From: Phytoseiulus persimilis
Taxonomy: Eukaryota; Arthropoda; Arachnida; Mesostigmata; Phytoseiidae
NCBI GenBank assembly: GCA_037576195.1
Contig: JAQZDE010000012.1
Span: 124,001 to 188,000 of the forward strand
Length of the DNA stretch: 64,000 nucleotides
Direction: 5' to 3'
The translations under genes were made by a program, and so were the position numbers. Below, piece by piece: positions 36,574 through 50,200 of this stretch. Within the stretch, counting starts at the first letter, position 1, and each line of letters starts with the position of its first letter. The notes below the pieces were generated by a model, which saw nothing but the letters and a program-made list of their open reading frames with translations, searched no databases and was not told the DNA's origin.

Positions 36574-38081
36574 TTAGTCGACAAAGAATATGTTCTGCAG
36601 CTGGGAATTACACAATCGTTTCACCTCATCGCTAATTTGGATCAAATTTGCATTTTTGTGATTCAGAACCACGAAAAATTCACGATAATCCCAGCTCTTA
36701 GCAACGAGCCACCAATCCTCAGAGGTTTTGGCGACCATCTCTCCGTCGTCGGGTCCGTCACCCTCGATGCTCATCAGATTGAGATCTGAATGGAAATCAG
36801 TAATCAGTCGAATCAGTGACGAAGGGACGTTGAACCCCAGTTTCCTTTCGGCATGAATCGACGATTTCTGAGCAATGTTCATCCTGTTGAAGTATATGTA
36901 CTTGCAAACCATATCCTGTGTGTTCCTATTGACGGACGAAGTCAATTTAGTGTATTGTTTGGAAATGTCGTTCGCAAGAGACGTCAGCTCCGGCGCCAGG
37001 TACTCCTCCAGTCCTTTTGCAAGGGACAATGTGAGGTTGGTCGGCTCAACCAACAGACAAACGGTGGCGCTCAGCGCTCTGTAGATGAGCAAGCTGTATC
37101 GCTTATCGTCTATGAACATGTGCGGTACCTGTTCGATGAAATTTGCATCTTCGGTCTTCCCGTGAAGGAACCGCGCTTGCGGGAAACTACCAGGCGGACC
37201 TCTAAGGGGCGACAACGTCGGCGTCAAGAGCTCAGCCTCGAATACTCCCTGAAGGATGCTGCTCAGGAGATAGTGGTACAAGAGCTGCATGTCTTTCTGT
37301 GCAAGCCCACTCCACACTAGCTGATCGTTGCATAGGAACGCCGTGTGTTTAACTTCGGGGAATGTTTTCTCTAGAGATCCTACAAAACTATGCACTTGCA
37401 AGAAAGCTGTTTTATCCAGCGGCAGGAAATGAACTCCTTGGAAGATGTCGAGGATGTCGCAATGCTGGAGTTTAAGTTGAGGTAGGACCTGATTGTAGTG
37501 TAGTTCCAACTTCCTTCGAAGCCCATTGACGCCATGTGATGAAACGATATCAGAGAACTTCGCAACGAAGGTCCTAAACAGAATGTAGAGCTTGTGCAAG
37601 ACTGCCTGATAAACGGAGTCCTGCACATCCTCTGCCAAATACTCCACGACCGTTTGTGAATCTCTGGTGCGTTGTTGCGAGGGTAAATTCAAGGTGAGGA
37701 CGACCCAGTAGTCCGGTTCGGCTTCCAGGAAGATCTGTTGGAAGAGGAGTCGACATCCTTCATCTTCTCGAGGAATTCATGACGATTAGATGACCCATCA
37801 GAAACTCACACCATTCCTCGTCTTGTGATTCACTCAATGAAAGCTCACTCACCTGGCGGGTTTTCTGCGTATGAAGCACTTCACACGGCTTGTCTGGACT
37901 GAACACTTTAGTGAAATTGACGAGTCCCTGAGCGATTCCGATGTCTCTCAGTTGATCATCTGGAGCTGTTTCGGCTGGACTATAGTATAACAACTTTTTT
38001 GTGTTCCTCGTCCTCCCCGCAGCCAAAAGTTGGGTTGAAGGCATAGAAGTTCTGGAGTGTGGCATGACTTCGATGGGACAT
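36574..38081 (-). CDS. CCZ1: vacuolar fusion protein CCZ1 homologue
   Basis: Subunit of the Mon1-Ccz1 complex, the exchange factor that activates Rab7 on late endosomes and autophagosomes. Two exons: 38081-37853 and 37734-36574, joined by a 118-bp GT-AG intron, give about 462 residues (human 482). Landmarks are NFYAFNPTFGCGEDEEHKK near the start, then LRDIGIAQGLVNFTKVFSPD and LHTQKTRQ. Exon 2 has EAEPDYWVVLTLNLPSQQR, DILDIFQGVHFLPLDKTAFL, TAFLCNDQLVWSGLAQKDMQ, KYIYFNRMNIAQKSS and, at the end, FFVVLNHKNANLIQISDEVK. Exon 1 carries one extra base in a run of six A on the coding strand near 37995; without it EEHKK runs into LLYYSPAETAPDD. A sequence error is likely, since the rest is intact. The start at 38081 is the best in-frame ATG; an upstream exon is possible. 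Confidence 0.93.
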
Positions 38082-38493
38082 GTCGTGGAGAAACTTTTCA
38101 CCGCCTTCACCACCATCGGAGGCGGTAATTTTCTTTGTGTCGGCTTGGCTGTCAGCTGCTACATGGAGGTCGCCATTTTGAGAGTTCTGAGCGAATTGCT
38201 CCTCTTGCCGATGATGATGACTGCGGATGGCCGCCGGGCTCCACGGAGTTCTCCACCGCGCATTCCACGGGAAACCGACCAAGGCACCACCAGCTTGGAT
38301 CAGGAGATCGATCCAGGTTGATTGGATCGAAGGAGCTCCGGAGTCCGGCATTTACGAAGTATTTGGATGCAAGAGAGCTGCGTAGATTTTCGTCGTTTCC
38401 GTTTCGAAGTGAAACAGCTGTCTTGCACGCCAGCATTCGAACTTCCAAACACAAATGCATTCATTCGTTCCTGGTTCGGAACCATAACAGAAC
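38082..38493. promoter_or_regulatory. 412-bp divergent promoter region, CCZ1 / NDUFA5
   Basis: The start codons of CCZ1 (minus) and NDUFA5 (plus) are 412 bp apart with no other gene between them. The interval must contain both 5' ends. I saw no TATA box at a convincing place, which fits housekeeping promoters. An open minus-strand frame extends CCZ1 upstream across much of it without similarity to CCZ1. Confidence 0.7.
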
Positions 38494-39510
38494 ATGGCTG
38501 GTGTCCTCAAGAAGGTGAGAAATTTCGAGGTGCCGAAAAACAAAACGGGGAAAAAGTCGGGAGGCAGCGGCGTGGCCGGGGCGGTGCTAGCGCGGGTCGC
38601 ACGCTCTGGGCGCTGGATTTGAGGGGCGCAGAATCTGGACCATAGTTCGTACTATCTGAGCAGCCCCTAAGGTTTCTATTCTCGTTCTGATGGGGGAGAA
38701 GCGCATTTCTCTCAATTATTCACTCCGGAGGAAGTAGACCGGCGACGTTACTGTCGGAATGAGTCTTCATCGATCCGAAAGTTCATGGCTCCGCATCGTA
38801 TCAGGGCCGCTATTGCTTCAACGCGGAGAGTTGACGCCGACTCTCCAGACTCGATCGAGCGAGTCTGAGACCATATCTTATGTCTGTTAATATTTCACAT
38901 CCATATGAGCTTCCGGTGAATCACAGGGGCTCCACTCTAGGAAGTTCACAGAATCTTGAAATCTGGATCTATTCATTCACAGACCACAGGCCTGACGGGC
39001 TTGAAAGTTGAACCTGATCCCCATAAGGTGAGCTATGATCCGATTTGGTTCCGATTCGTATATACAGTTGTCATATCCAGGTGACTGGGAACGAGGAGCT
39101 CGATGTTCGAAATTCCAGGTATTGCGCATCCTATACAACCGGATACTGAAAACCCTGGAAGCTGCGCCCAAAGATGCGAGATATCGACAACATACGGAGC
39201 CCTTGATCCAAAAGAATTTGAAGCACGTGGAGACAGAGAGGAATATCAGTAAATTGGAGGAGAAGCTGGGTTATCAAGCTGAAGAAAGCATCAAATTGGT
39301 AAGAGAATCCTTTCCCCCCTCCTCCTAATTGCCGGCGATGAGGCTCATTGATTGAATTATCTTGCTCGCCATAACTTATCGAGCAATCCTTGTGCTCTGC
39401 TTCAGGCCGAGAATGAGCTTATGCTCGCGCGACGGATGGTGAACTGGAAACCATGGGAACCTCTCGAGGCTCAACCCCCGAAGGATCAATGGAAGTGGCC
39501 ACCTGTGTAG
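38494..39510 (+). CDS. NDUFA5: NADH dehydrogenase (complex I) 1 alpha subcomplex subunit 5
   Basis: Accessory subunit of mitochondrial complex I (B13), on the matrix arm. Four exons in phase 0: 38494-38514, 38983-39027, 39119-39298 and 39406-39510. They total 116 residues, the same length as the human protein. The order of landmarks is MAGVLKK / [15 protein letters not shown] / [37 protein letters not shown] / [31 protein letters not shown]. The exon 1-2 join reproduces the vertebrate MAGVLKKTTGL. All introns are GT-AG. AATAAA at 39562 is the likely polyadenylation signal. It is divergent from CCZ1 and convergent with RNF113A. Confidence 0.97.
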
Positions 39511-39561
39511 ATAGCACGCCTTCCTCTGATTGACTCGCGACATACCAAGAGTTAAAATGTT

Positions 39562-39567
39562 AATAAA
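39562..39567 (+). other. polyadenylation signal of NDUFA5
   Basis: AATAAA 52 bp after the NDUFA5 stop codon, in the 227-bp gap before the convergent RNF113A coding end. Confidence 0.6.
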
Positions 39568-39737
39568 TGTGTTTTAGTCGAAATACCTCAGCAGACGGTT
39601 CTTAATATTCGACACGACGTCCGCCTCGCTGATTGATGATGGGGATCGGAAAGGTTCTGGCGTAGTTGGCTGACTTTATTTACAACGACACGGAAGGTTT
39701 CTTACAACTATTTACAGAAACGAGCGAGCGGAGCCGG

Positions 39738-41157
<1,420 letters not shown>

Positions 41158-42548
41158 TCCGGAATCGAAACACCAGCTTACCGACAGTGTCAGAGTCTGA
41201 GACAGCAGCGAGGACTTGGAACACCGGTTGTAACCGAACGATCTCAATGTTTAGCTTGCAGCTCCCCTCTCCAAAACGAAGGACGGCTGTATCGCGCGTG
41301 AATTCAAAACGTTGGAGCTTTGAGCTCAGAGGGAACGCTCTTCATACCGAAAATCGCTTCCTGAAGCGGGAAGCCGCACCAGAAACGACTTCAGCGACAA
41401 CTGGGAGACGCTGACAGAGTATCGGAAATCTCAAAGCCTATTCGAAGCACTGCAATCATACTCATTTTAATGAGGAGAAATTAACGAATTATGCCTGAAC
41501 AAGACTTGAATACAGTTTTGGTCTCTGGAACTTGCGTGTCGACGAAGGAAATCAGAGCGTTGCCCCGGCTGGAAGATGGCGAAACGGATAGCGCTGAGAG
41601 ACTCCCTAAGTGGAAAATTTCGAAGCACGCCAACTGAGGCGATCTAACGCACTGGATGGCAACGACGGAAAAATACCGAATCGGGAAAGTTGAGCCGGTT
41701 AGGAAATGGATCAATAACAGAGGATCCCAACTTATAAACTGGGGATCATCCCGATCCATAGGCTAGGCTCTGGAGGTCACGTTAGGGTGGAAATCGCGTT
41801 CCGTGGGCTAGCAAAAATTTCCGAGGCTGTGCCCGCGGGCCAGATCTGGCCACTGACCAGATTTCGCAGCTTGTGGGCCGCACCGATTTGCCGACCCCGC
41901 CATAGACAGGTCTCAGCTTTCCGCTAAGATGCGGAACCCCTTCCCGCGCTCATCCTTCATCGAACTTGGAGCTCATTACCAGCAGCCTGGCCCCGCCCAG
42001 AAGTCCAGGTGACCATTGTCCGGCTCATGGAGCATCATGATGGGGCCATCATATCTCGGCATGATCCAAAATGGACTTGACGCCAGAGAAAATCCTGGAC
42101 GTGCTCGGGATGGATCCTGATTAAGGTCGCCAAGACAACACCGCAGGGCGGCGAAATCTCGGTCGACGTCTGAGTTCCTCCACGAACTGCAGGAAACATT
42201 CTAGCGCGAAGTAGTTCTGTAGTACGTAATGCTCAAATTAGCGCTAAAATTCTGCAGCGATCCGAGTTGCCAACACCAGCTCCGAGAATGGTCTGGGGAG
42301 CGACGATGCGCTTCAAGAATTTGTGCAGGAGGCTGTGAATCGCCTTCGGTTGCGCTCCATGTACTTATAGATGACAGGTACTCACAGATGGAGCGGGTTT
42401 CGGGGCTCATTCTCCGCTCAATAAGGGTTTACGACGGAGAGCCGGGCTGCTCCAACTCCGCGACTGACAGTCCACTTTTGAAATCGGACTCGACAGAACT
42501 ATCCGGGAAATGTAGAAGGTGCGAGTTTTTATTACGCAGGAAACCAGG
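41158..42548. other. intergenic region
   Basis: Divergent gap between RNF113A and the coiled-coil gene. Nothing recognised on either strand. It must hold the 5' ends of both genes. Confidence 0.4.
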
Positions 42549-43736
42549 ATGGGAACCAAGCGTAGAGATTCCGACGAATCTCTGACGTCAGCGACCGAGA
42601 GCGATTTAGTATCGCAGGTGAACAAACTGTCAACGGCGATCTCGGTGAGTACACGCGGGCTTCATATAACGTTCGAGAATTACCTTGGCGAATGTCAGGT
42701 AATTCGCCCTTAGCACGTCCAGTTCGCTCTCTCCCCGTTTATTGAAGCGCAAGACAGCTCCGATAGGTATATTTTCGGAAAGCATTTCTAGGCGTTACAG
42801 TTTGAATTCACCGGTTTCTCCTGAAATTCTTCCGAAGTCTCCTCGCAGGGAGACCTTTGACCCAGCTGCAGACGGTGTCTTGGTTCCCGATCATTACTGT
42901 GACCACGGAGGAGGAAAATCTCGATCGTCTGTATGAGCTCGATAGACAGAAGTTCCCATATACCTCTTCTCCAGGGAACGAACGATAACGTGACGATCCT
43001 GAATGAGCGGCTGACTGAATATCATAGAAGTCACGAAGAAGCCCTCCGAGAACTCCAGCGTAGTGTGATGAGTCCGCGGTTTCTTGAATCAACGCCGAAG
43101 ATTTCGAAAGGCTGCTTCTCTGATCCAACGCTTGATGGTGAGTAAGAGGCAGCGCGAATTCTCTCAGAGACGATAGGAATCGGGCCTTAATTATGAGTTG
43201 ATGGAGGTAACACTCTTGATCTTCCGTTCAGACAAGTGTCCGGTACAGACACTGGTTACAGCACTGCGAGAGAAGGATTTGTCGGTGTCAGTTTTACAAA
43301 AAGACAACATGAGTCTGCGGGAACAATTAGAAAGGACCAAAGGGGAATTGGAGAAGGCTCATGCGGAGACCCGAGTCGAGAGAGAGAATCTTGAGCGATG
43401 GAAACGCATGCTCCAGAGTCAGCTCACAAATAATATTTCATCAGTGAATCAGTGAGTATCGTTCGGCACAAAATAGTGAGCACAGTATCCAACTGGACTC
43501 TGGATGGAATTTCAAAACACTTCCACGATGCGTCTCAGGCTGGCCCAAGCTCATTGGATGACACCCTCTTTCATAGACTCATCGGAAGCAATTTTACTAT
43601 TCCTCCATCGGTCAAACGGAGTCTCCTGACGGAAAGGCCAACGCAGAAAGATTTGATCCTCCAGCAGGCAGAACTCACTTCAAAGCTGCAATGGCTTTGC
43701 CAAAATATACCCAGCAGAGATGCGTATCTCAAATGA
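42549..43736 (+). CDS. unrecognised coiled-coil protein
   Basis: I do not recognise the family. Exon 1 (42549-42644) starts MGTKRRDSDESLTSATESDL and ends in GTGAGT. Exon 2, with an acceptor near 42752, reads SISRRYSLNSPVSPEILPKS, then TTEEENLDRLYELDRQKF, then VTILNERLTEYHRSHEEALR to 43138. Two one-base frame changes are needed inside it, near 42890 and 42971. Exon 3 (43232-43443) is a strongly predicted coiled coil: LREKDLSVSVLQKDNMSLRE, then QLERTKGELEKAHAETRVER. Exon 4 (43539-43736) ends LILQQAELTSKLQWLCQNIP, then SRDAYLK. Ser/Pro-rich start plus long helical tail suggests a cytoskeletal or centrosomal protein, but that is only inference. The spliced exons give about 290 residues. Confidence 0.6.
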
Positions 43737-44251
43737 GCAACGTCATTTGATATGGAACACCGGGAATTCCAGTGCCAAACCGTGACTATAGATAGACGAT
43801 AAGAGACTCAACGAACGAAGCAGAAAATCGTTTTAGACTCCTTTACTTTATTCTTGTTCTACTCTACGAATGAATTGTTGTCTTGCTGGCCGATCTCAAA
43901 AACGCTTTGTGTACAATAAAGGAACGAGTGTATACTATCTACGTGCCGTGTTGCTGAAAGAAAACACATCAAGTTCTTCTTCAAAGTCTCAGTTTGAAGA
44001 ATATTTAACAGAAATGACACAGCACTAGTAGCAGTATCTTCATCAGGAGTGGAAGGCTTTCGCGCACTGTGGAGCGCCATATCCGCGAGCCTGTTTTCTT
44101 ACTCATGCGCATCCCACGGAGGCCGATGATGATTACATCTGAGACCAGTTTGCCGAGCTAAGGTTAGCAGAAGCTTCCAAGGCATGAGCAACCTGCAACG
44201 GGAAACCCCTGCTGAAAACCTCCGTTTATCGGAAGGAAGATGCGGTAAGAA
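43737..44251. other. convergent intergenic region
   Basis: Between the 3' ends of the coiled-coil gene and UBR. AT-rich 3' UTR-like sequence; no other feature seen. Confidence 0.4.
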
Positions 44252-47200
44252 TCAATGTAACGAGATGTGGCTCACCTGCTCCGGCACTCCATGAGTCAAC
44301 CACAGTTGGTTGAGTTGCGTGTAAGACGAGGAACACAAAGATAGGGGATTTCCTCGGGCAAGACCAGGGTCGGTCTCTCCGTATTCATCAACGTAAGGGG
44401 GAGTCAGATAAGAGCCTTTGGAATCACCCACGAGAAGCATGACTCGGCAGTCCTTGATTCTCAAGAACACTCCTACTCCAGCCGAGCACTTAGCCGCGTG
44501 GGCAACACAGGCCCCAACCCGCTGGCTCCCCCAAGTAGTTTGACAGCAGTAGCTCTGGGAGCAGAGCACTGATCCGCACACGAGACACATGGTTGGAGTG
44601 CGCACTTCGTCACCGAGAATGTTCACTTCACCATCGGAACTCGGGCATGTGAGCAGCGAAACATAATTGATTAATTCTGAGTAATCATTCGGCAACGTGA
44701 TCAAGGAATTCACTTTCAAGGGATAAATCGGTTTCCAGTGGGAGGTTGCAAGGTGAAGGACCTTCGGTTGTCGAGCCCATGACATTGCAAGCTCTCGGAG
44801 TGGGCGACATCGTAGAATTGAATCCAAATGTTCCACAGAGAGTCCTATGAAAGAGCATAGACTGGAGGCATCGTTGAGGTTGTTGTTCCGCATCCATACG
44901 CGGCATTGTTTCGGCGAAGCGAAGTATTGCAGAATGGCTGTGGCGCGTAAGAATGGCACGAGGGCGTCCATCACGCGAGCGGCGGGTGGGAATCTCGAGT
45001 TCGCTGAGAGCCCGGCGGCGAGCAGAACTTCACCTGTCGGGGAGAGCATTACGTCTGAATAGAATTAGGGAATAGGAGACAGGTGTTGAGATAAGTTCCC
45101 CGACTGGCTCTGATAATCACCTGCAAACTCGTTGACTCGAGTCACGTCGAGCACGGGAGTCTGGGGACTGGGCTCCGCATCGGTTATTTCCTCCTGCTTA
45201 TCCATTTGAAGGTAGAGTGAGATGATGATCTGCACCAAGTGCATTGCGGTCACGAGAGACAGGAGGTTCTTGCTCAGGGAGAATGTGTCATAGTCGGAGA
45301 TTCTATGGAGTGAGAAGTGCAGCAGACAAAGTAGTCCGAATGGGTCGATCTCCAGAATGCACGAATCCACTTCAGTTTGAGGTAGAAGGATACATCTGCA
45401 AACGACTCCGAAGGGTTATTTCTGTTCCGCAGCATGCAGCCGTTGTCGAAAGAACATGGGAGTCTGATAGAGCTCACCTGAGCGCCTGAAGGCAATCGGA
45501 GGCAACATTCGATCCTTTCGTGATGCCCGTGAGAGATGCCATTTGAGTCGCTTTCACCATGTTTTCCAGACAGTAGAGCTTCCTGGATGAGATATCGGCC
45601 AGGAGGGCTCTGTCCTCGGACCGGATGCACCATTCCGTTGCTTGGATTGTGTAAGCGAGCGTCCATGCGATAGCCAGGAAAGGATCGTCTTCGTCTCCCA
45701 GAACAACCTGACTCGTCGTTTGCACAAAGCGTTGCAACATCGCGTCCGCCTCGAGTGGCAGCATTTGCCGGTTGTCGGGGGCGATCCCGTTGGCGGGTTC
45801 CCACAGCTTTCCGCGGCTCGTTTCACTGGCTTCCTCAGTTCCCATCGGTGTTGCACTGTCGGCAATCGTTCTGACGTTTTCGAGCCACTCCGACAAATTC
45901 TTTTCGGGAAGCATCTGGAACGTCTCATCTTTTTGGCTCGGCACCAAAGGAATCACGGTGTTCGAGAGACATTCGCACAGAGGACACAAGAACTCTCCCT
46001 GGAAAGTTTTTCAGAGAGTTAGCAGCTGGAAGGGAGTCCGATAGCGGTTCGGAATCTTCATGCATAGATGGACTCAACGTCTCGCCACATGCCAGTATAT
46101 CGCGCGCATCGCTTCTGCGCCATTTGAAACCGCTGGTGAGAACCATTGCGGGATACGGTCGGAGCTCTGGCTCGGCTCACCTGGGCAACGTCGAAGCTTA
46201 CGTGGCGTCCGTAGCGAACCGGACGTCTGCGTTCCTTAGTTTGAACAAGGTCGTAAAATGCCTGCCAGCAATAGGAGTGCATCACGTGGCCACAGGTTGA
46301 GATGTGGGCCCCGCCCCGGAGGTCAGAAGGCGGCAATCCTCTTGCCAGAGGTGCACTGAAAATGAAACTATATAAACCTCCGTTAAACGAGAATCACATG
46401 CGATTCAGATCTCGATCCCTCATGCGCAGAGCTCGTGTCTCTCGGGCGACGTTCATCCTCGTCCCGCAACATGCTCATTCATTCCGCTCCATGAACATCT
46501 CACAGACTGATTCACATTCAAATGAGGAGCGTTACGGACATCACATTCGTCAACGGGGAGGCCACGTGTTCGAGCTGTGTTGGAACTGTTCGAATCCAGC
46601 AATAGTTCAGCTCGACTCGTGAGGCACACACCCCCAAACATCTTGACTAGCCTGTTGAACTAGGTTCGTTAACTTCGAGCTCATTCACCTCTCAGCTGGA
46701 CTATCCCGGACGGATTTCTGAAGAACGGCAGATTTTTGTACGAAGGCCGAAACCACAAGACTTTTTTTCGCTTGCAACGAGACGACTTCCTCTTCGCGGC
46801 ACAAGATGCAGATGAATTTCGGCTTATCTTCTTCTTCATCTTGTGCACCGACGGCTGCTTCCTCGAACATATGACCGTGTTCTTGCAGGAAATGGTTCTG
46901 CTGCGCGGACATGGCCGCCATGATTTTCGCTCTTCGCGCAGCGGCCAGTTCGGCGTTGCGTCCGCGTTTGACTCGGCCCGTCGAAGCCTCAGGTCCTGCT
47001 TGGGTCATGGTAGCATCGCTGCACTCGCCACCGGTCGGGACGCTTATTCTCATTATGATGTGATTGGTGAGGGCCATGAGGGACGGGCTGGCTTCGAGTT
47101 TCCGGCTGGCCATCTCGAAACTCTCCTTCATAGCAGTCATTCGCTCCAGGAACCTCTGACCGAGACAGCCCCGCTTCACTTCGTCCAGGCCGATCCCCAC

Positions 47201-50200
47201 AAGATGGAGGGCTCGCTCCAGTTGTGCGTCCGAATACAGCGGCGAGCCGTCGTAGCAGCTGTAATAGAGAGAAAATCAGAGAAAGTGCTTCACGGAGCAG
47301 AGCCTCATGGGACTGGACGATGAAAGCATTCGAGATCCACTTCAGTAGGATTGGGACCGCGTTTGGTAACTTAGCACATACCGGCGGAGAATCACGCTCA
47401 GAATTTGTTGGAATACATCACAATCGATAATGTTGAGGATTGGTTTGAATTCAGGTGAAAAGTTCGGCAGCATCGCCGGCGGACAGAATGGGGGTAAACC
47501 TGCGGCTTTCCTCCTCTTCAGTTGAACTTCCTCCGCTTTGCTTTGTTCCTGGTTTGAGGGGGTCGATCACATTATTCGAGACAACGGTCGACCCAGATTG
47601 TCGCTCTCCGACAACAGACCTGTTGCAATTCTCAGGCCAGAATACTTGTTTCTTGCTGGAAAAATCCTCCGATGGAATATAGGAATCATGCCACTCACCT
47701 CGCGGCTGTAGTGATAGAAGAATGGATTGAAGTACTGGTAATACTCCGGTTTGAGCTCATACTTCCCCATCGAGGTCGTGAGTCGTTTGAAGACAGCTAT
47801 CTCTCTCAAAACATCTTCTAACACGATCTCCATAGCACTGTCATCGTATTTGGCCCATAACTGTTTCACCAGGATGCTGTGTGGGAGCGGCTCCATGCAG
47901 AGTAACTGGATGATCTCTTTTTTGACACGATCTGTTTCAGTAACTTCGCCGACTCCCGGGAGGTGCCGTTCCGCGACCAGATACAAAATCAGTGAGAGGA
48001 AATCTTCCGCTAGAGGACCCGACATGTCTGGGGATCCTTCGGAGGGGGGGCGGTAATTGGCAGCGTTCCGGAACCACTGCAGCAGGTCAAACTTATTCAA
48101 GACGTGGATCAAGAACTCGTTCGGATTCAATTTGGCCGCGCAGTACTGCAGAAGAGAGATGTCGCGATCGAATGTCTCTGCCCGCAGCCTGAAGTTTGCG
48201 TAGAAGAACACCTGGTTCAGTAATGAGTACCCGTTGCGGCGCCACATTCCGGCTCGGAATTGCGCCACCATGACTTGCAAACGCAACGGTTCTTCCATAA
48301 TTTGGATCAACGATGGTTTGTTCTGGATCTCGAGCTGATGAGAGTAGTAGTCCAATCCGAATTTCTGAGTTGAAAGAAGCAATCCCGATAAAAACCGAGA
48401 CAGAGGAAGATGCACAGACATGGGCAATGTCGACACATCGTAGTCTATGCATGAAACCTCTTTGTCGTAACAACCGCCCAGTGAGCGTTCTACGTAAGTT
48501 ACATCTGTAAACGAGATGAACAAAGACATTGGTTTGGAGGATGGAGCTGGTTTTGTCAGTGAGAGGCGAAATCGGGCCAGAGGGAAGGCGGATCGCCGGG
48601 GTATACTGCTGAATTACTTGAAGAAAAACACGGCGAAAACTCACAGCTGCAGCTTCTGTCCGCACGAACCAAGTGGTCAAGGGTACGTCGTATTGCACGA
48701 ATGAGGATGTCCTTGTCCATTTCACACCATTCAAGGAGAATGGACAAGACGGGATTAAGCTTCAATTGGATATTGATGCCAGTCTCCCACTCGGCTTCGA
48801 ATTCCACATGCTGACCGACTTGACGCACAACTGAATCCATACACTGCATGTCAGACAGGAGTTCAAGTACACACTCCAAACCAGATGAAAAACTCTTACG
48901 GAGCTCTTCGCTCCATGGCCCCGTCGGTTTCACATAGAGGAGGTACCTCAAATCCGCAAGCACAAACTGAGAACGCCTGAAAGCGTGAATATCCCAGAAA
49001 TGTCAGCCTGCACCTCGATTATCATGAAAACTAGCAACAGTAAGTTAGGATGGGACTCACTTGAAACTGGCACTTGTGTGATTCCTATCAAAGGCTAGCT
49101 TCCCTGTAGTGTGATTTTTATGGGTGTGGCATTCAGATAAGAATGTTCGCATTAGGGCTGAAAGGGCCCCGTCTTCAGCGATCAGAGTGTGAGCTACACT
49201 GACTACGCTGAACATTTGAACCGACAAGCTTATCACAGACATCTGCAAACCGAATCGCTCTTTTTAGGTGGACCAGTTCCGCTCGAGATTGAACCAATAA
49301 GATCCAGATTCTCAAAGGAATTCATCGCGTCGCCAGAACGTATGGGACCCCAGAGCCTCAAGGCGCAGAGACTGACAAGAGTGCGTGCTTGAGAAAAACA
49401 TGCGGAGTCGTGAGGGAGAACGTTTGGTATGGATGAACCATTGGAGGTGGACCGTTTATCGTATTTAATCCAATCATCCGAGTCATCCTCCCGGGAAACG
49501 AGGAAGTCGCTCACGATTTTTTGTTTTCGGCAGACGTGTCGTTTCGCGGGAAAACGACCCATCAGTACCACAACTCAGAAGCGGAGAACGCAAAGGAAAA
49601 ACCAGAAACAGTTCTCTCATGCGCGGAACCAGATCAATATCTGAGTCAGGAGACTCGAGCGTACCGTATGTTCATGGTCGTCTGCGATGAACTCCTTCAT
49701 CAAATCGGGATAGTCTCTGGCAAACATTTTGGCGAATTTCAATTTGCTCTCAGGGTCCATAAGGATGGCGTTCATGATGAGCTGATGCCAGAGCTGGCGT
49801 GCACTTTTCCACAGATGTGTGTCGTGCCGCATGACGCAGCGGACAAGTGGGTAAATATCGATGGGACTCGTGGGAACGGTGATGAGTACATTGCCGACGA
49901 TGCGCGCGAAAGCTGCGAATCAATTTCAATGAGAAATCATCTCCCATGAGGCAGTTCTTCGCCGCGAATTTTCGGAACATGCGGCAAGTGCTGAAATTCT
50001 TCTCTCGCAACAAACCTCGAACTTGTTTGCAGAAGTTGTCGATCCATTGAAGAGCTCTCGAGGCGAACATTTGATGAGTTACCAGCGGTACCGTCATGAC
50101 CGCAGTTTTCAAAGGTTTGTTTCCATTCCTGCCAGTGGTCCTCTCGATGGCGTTCTTCACCACATAGCATTCAGTATAGTTGTCAATCTTTATCATCGAG

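Noticed and set aside
46736-47323. Long plus-strand open frame
   Set aside because: Antisense shadow of UBR exon 10, which fits the family and its splice phases.
49920-50016. Apparent frameshift in UBR
   Set aside because: A short intron (50015-49913, GTTTGT...CAG) restores a matching phase and the expected protein, so no break is needed.
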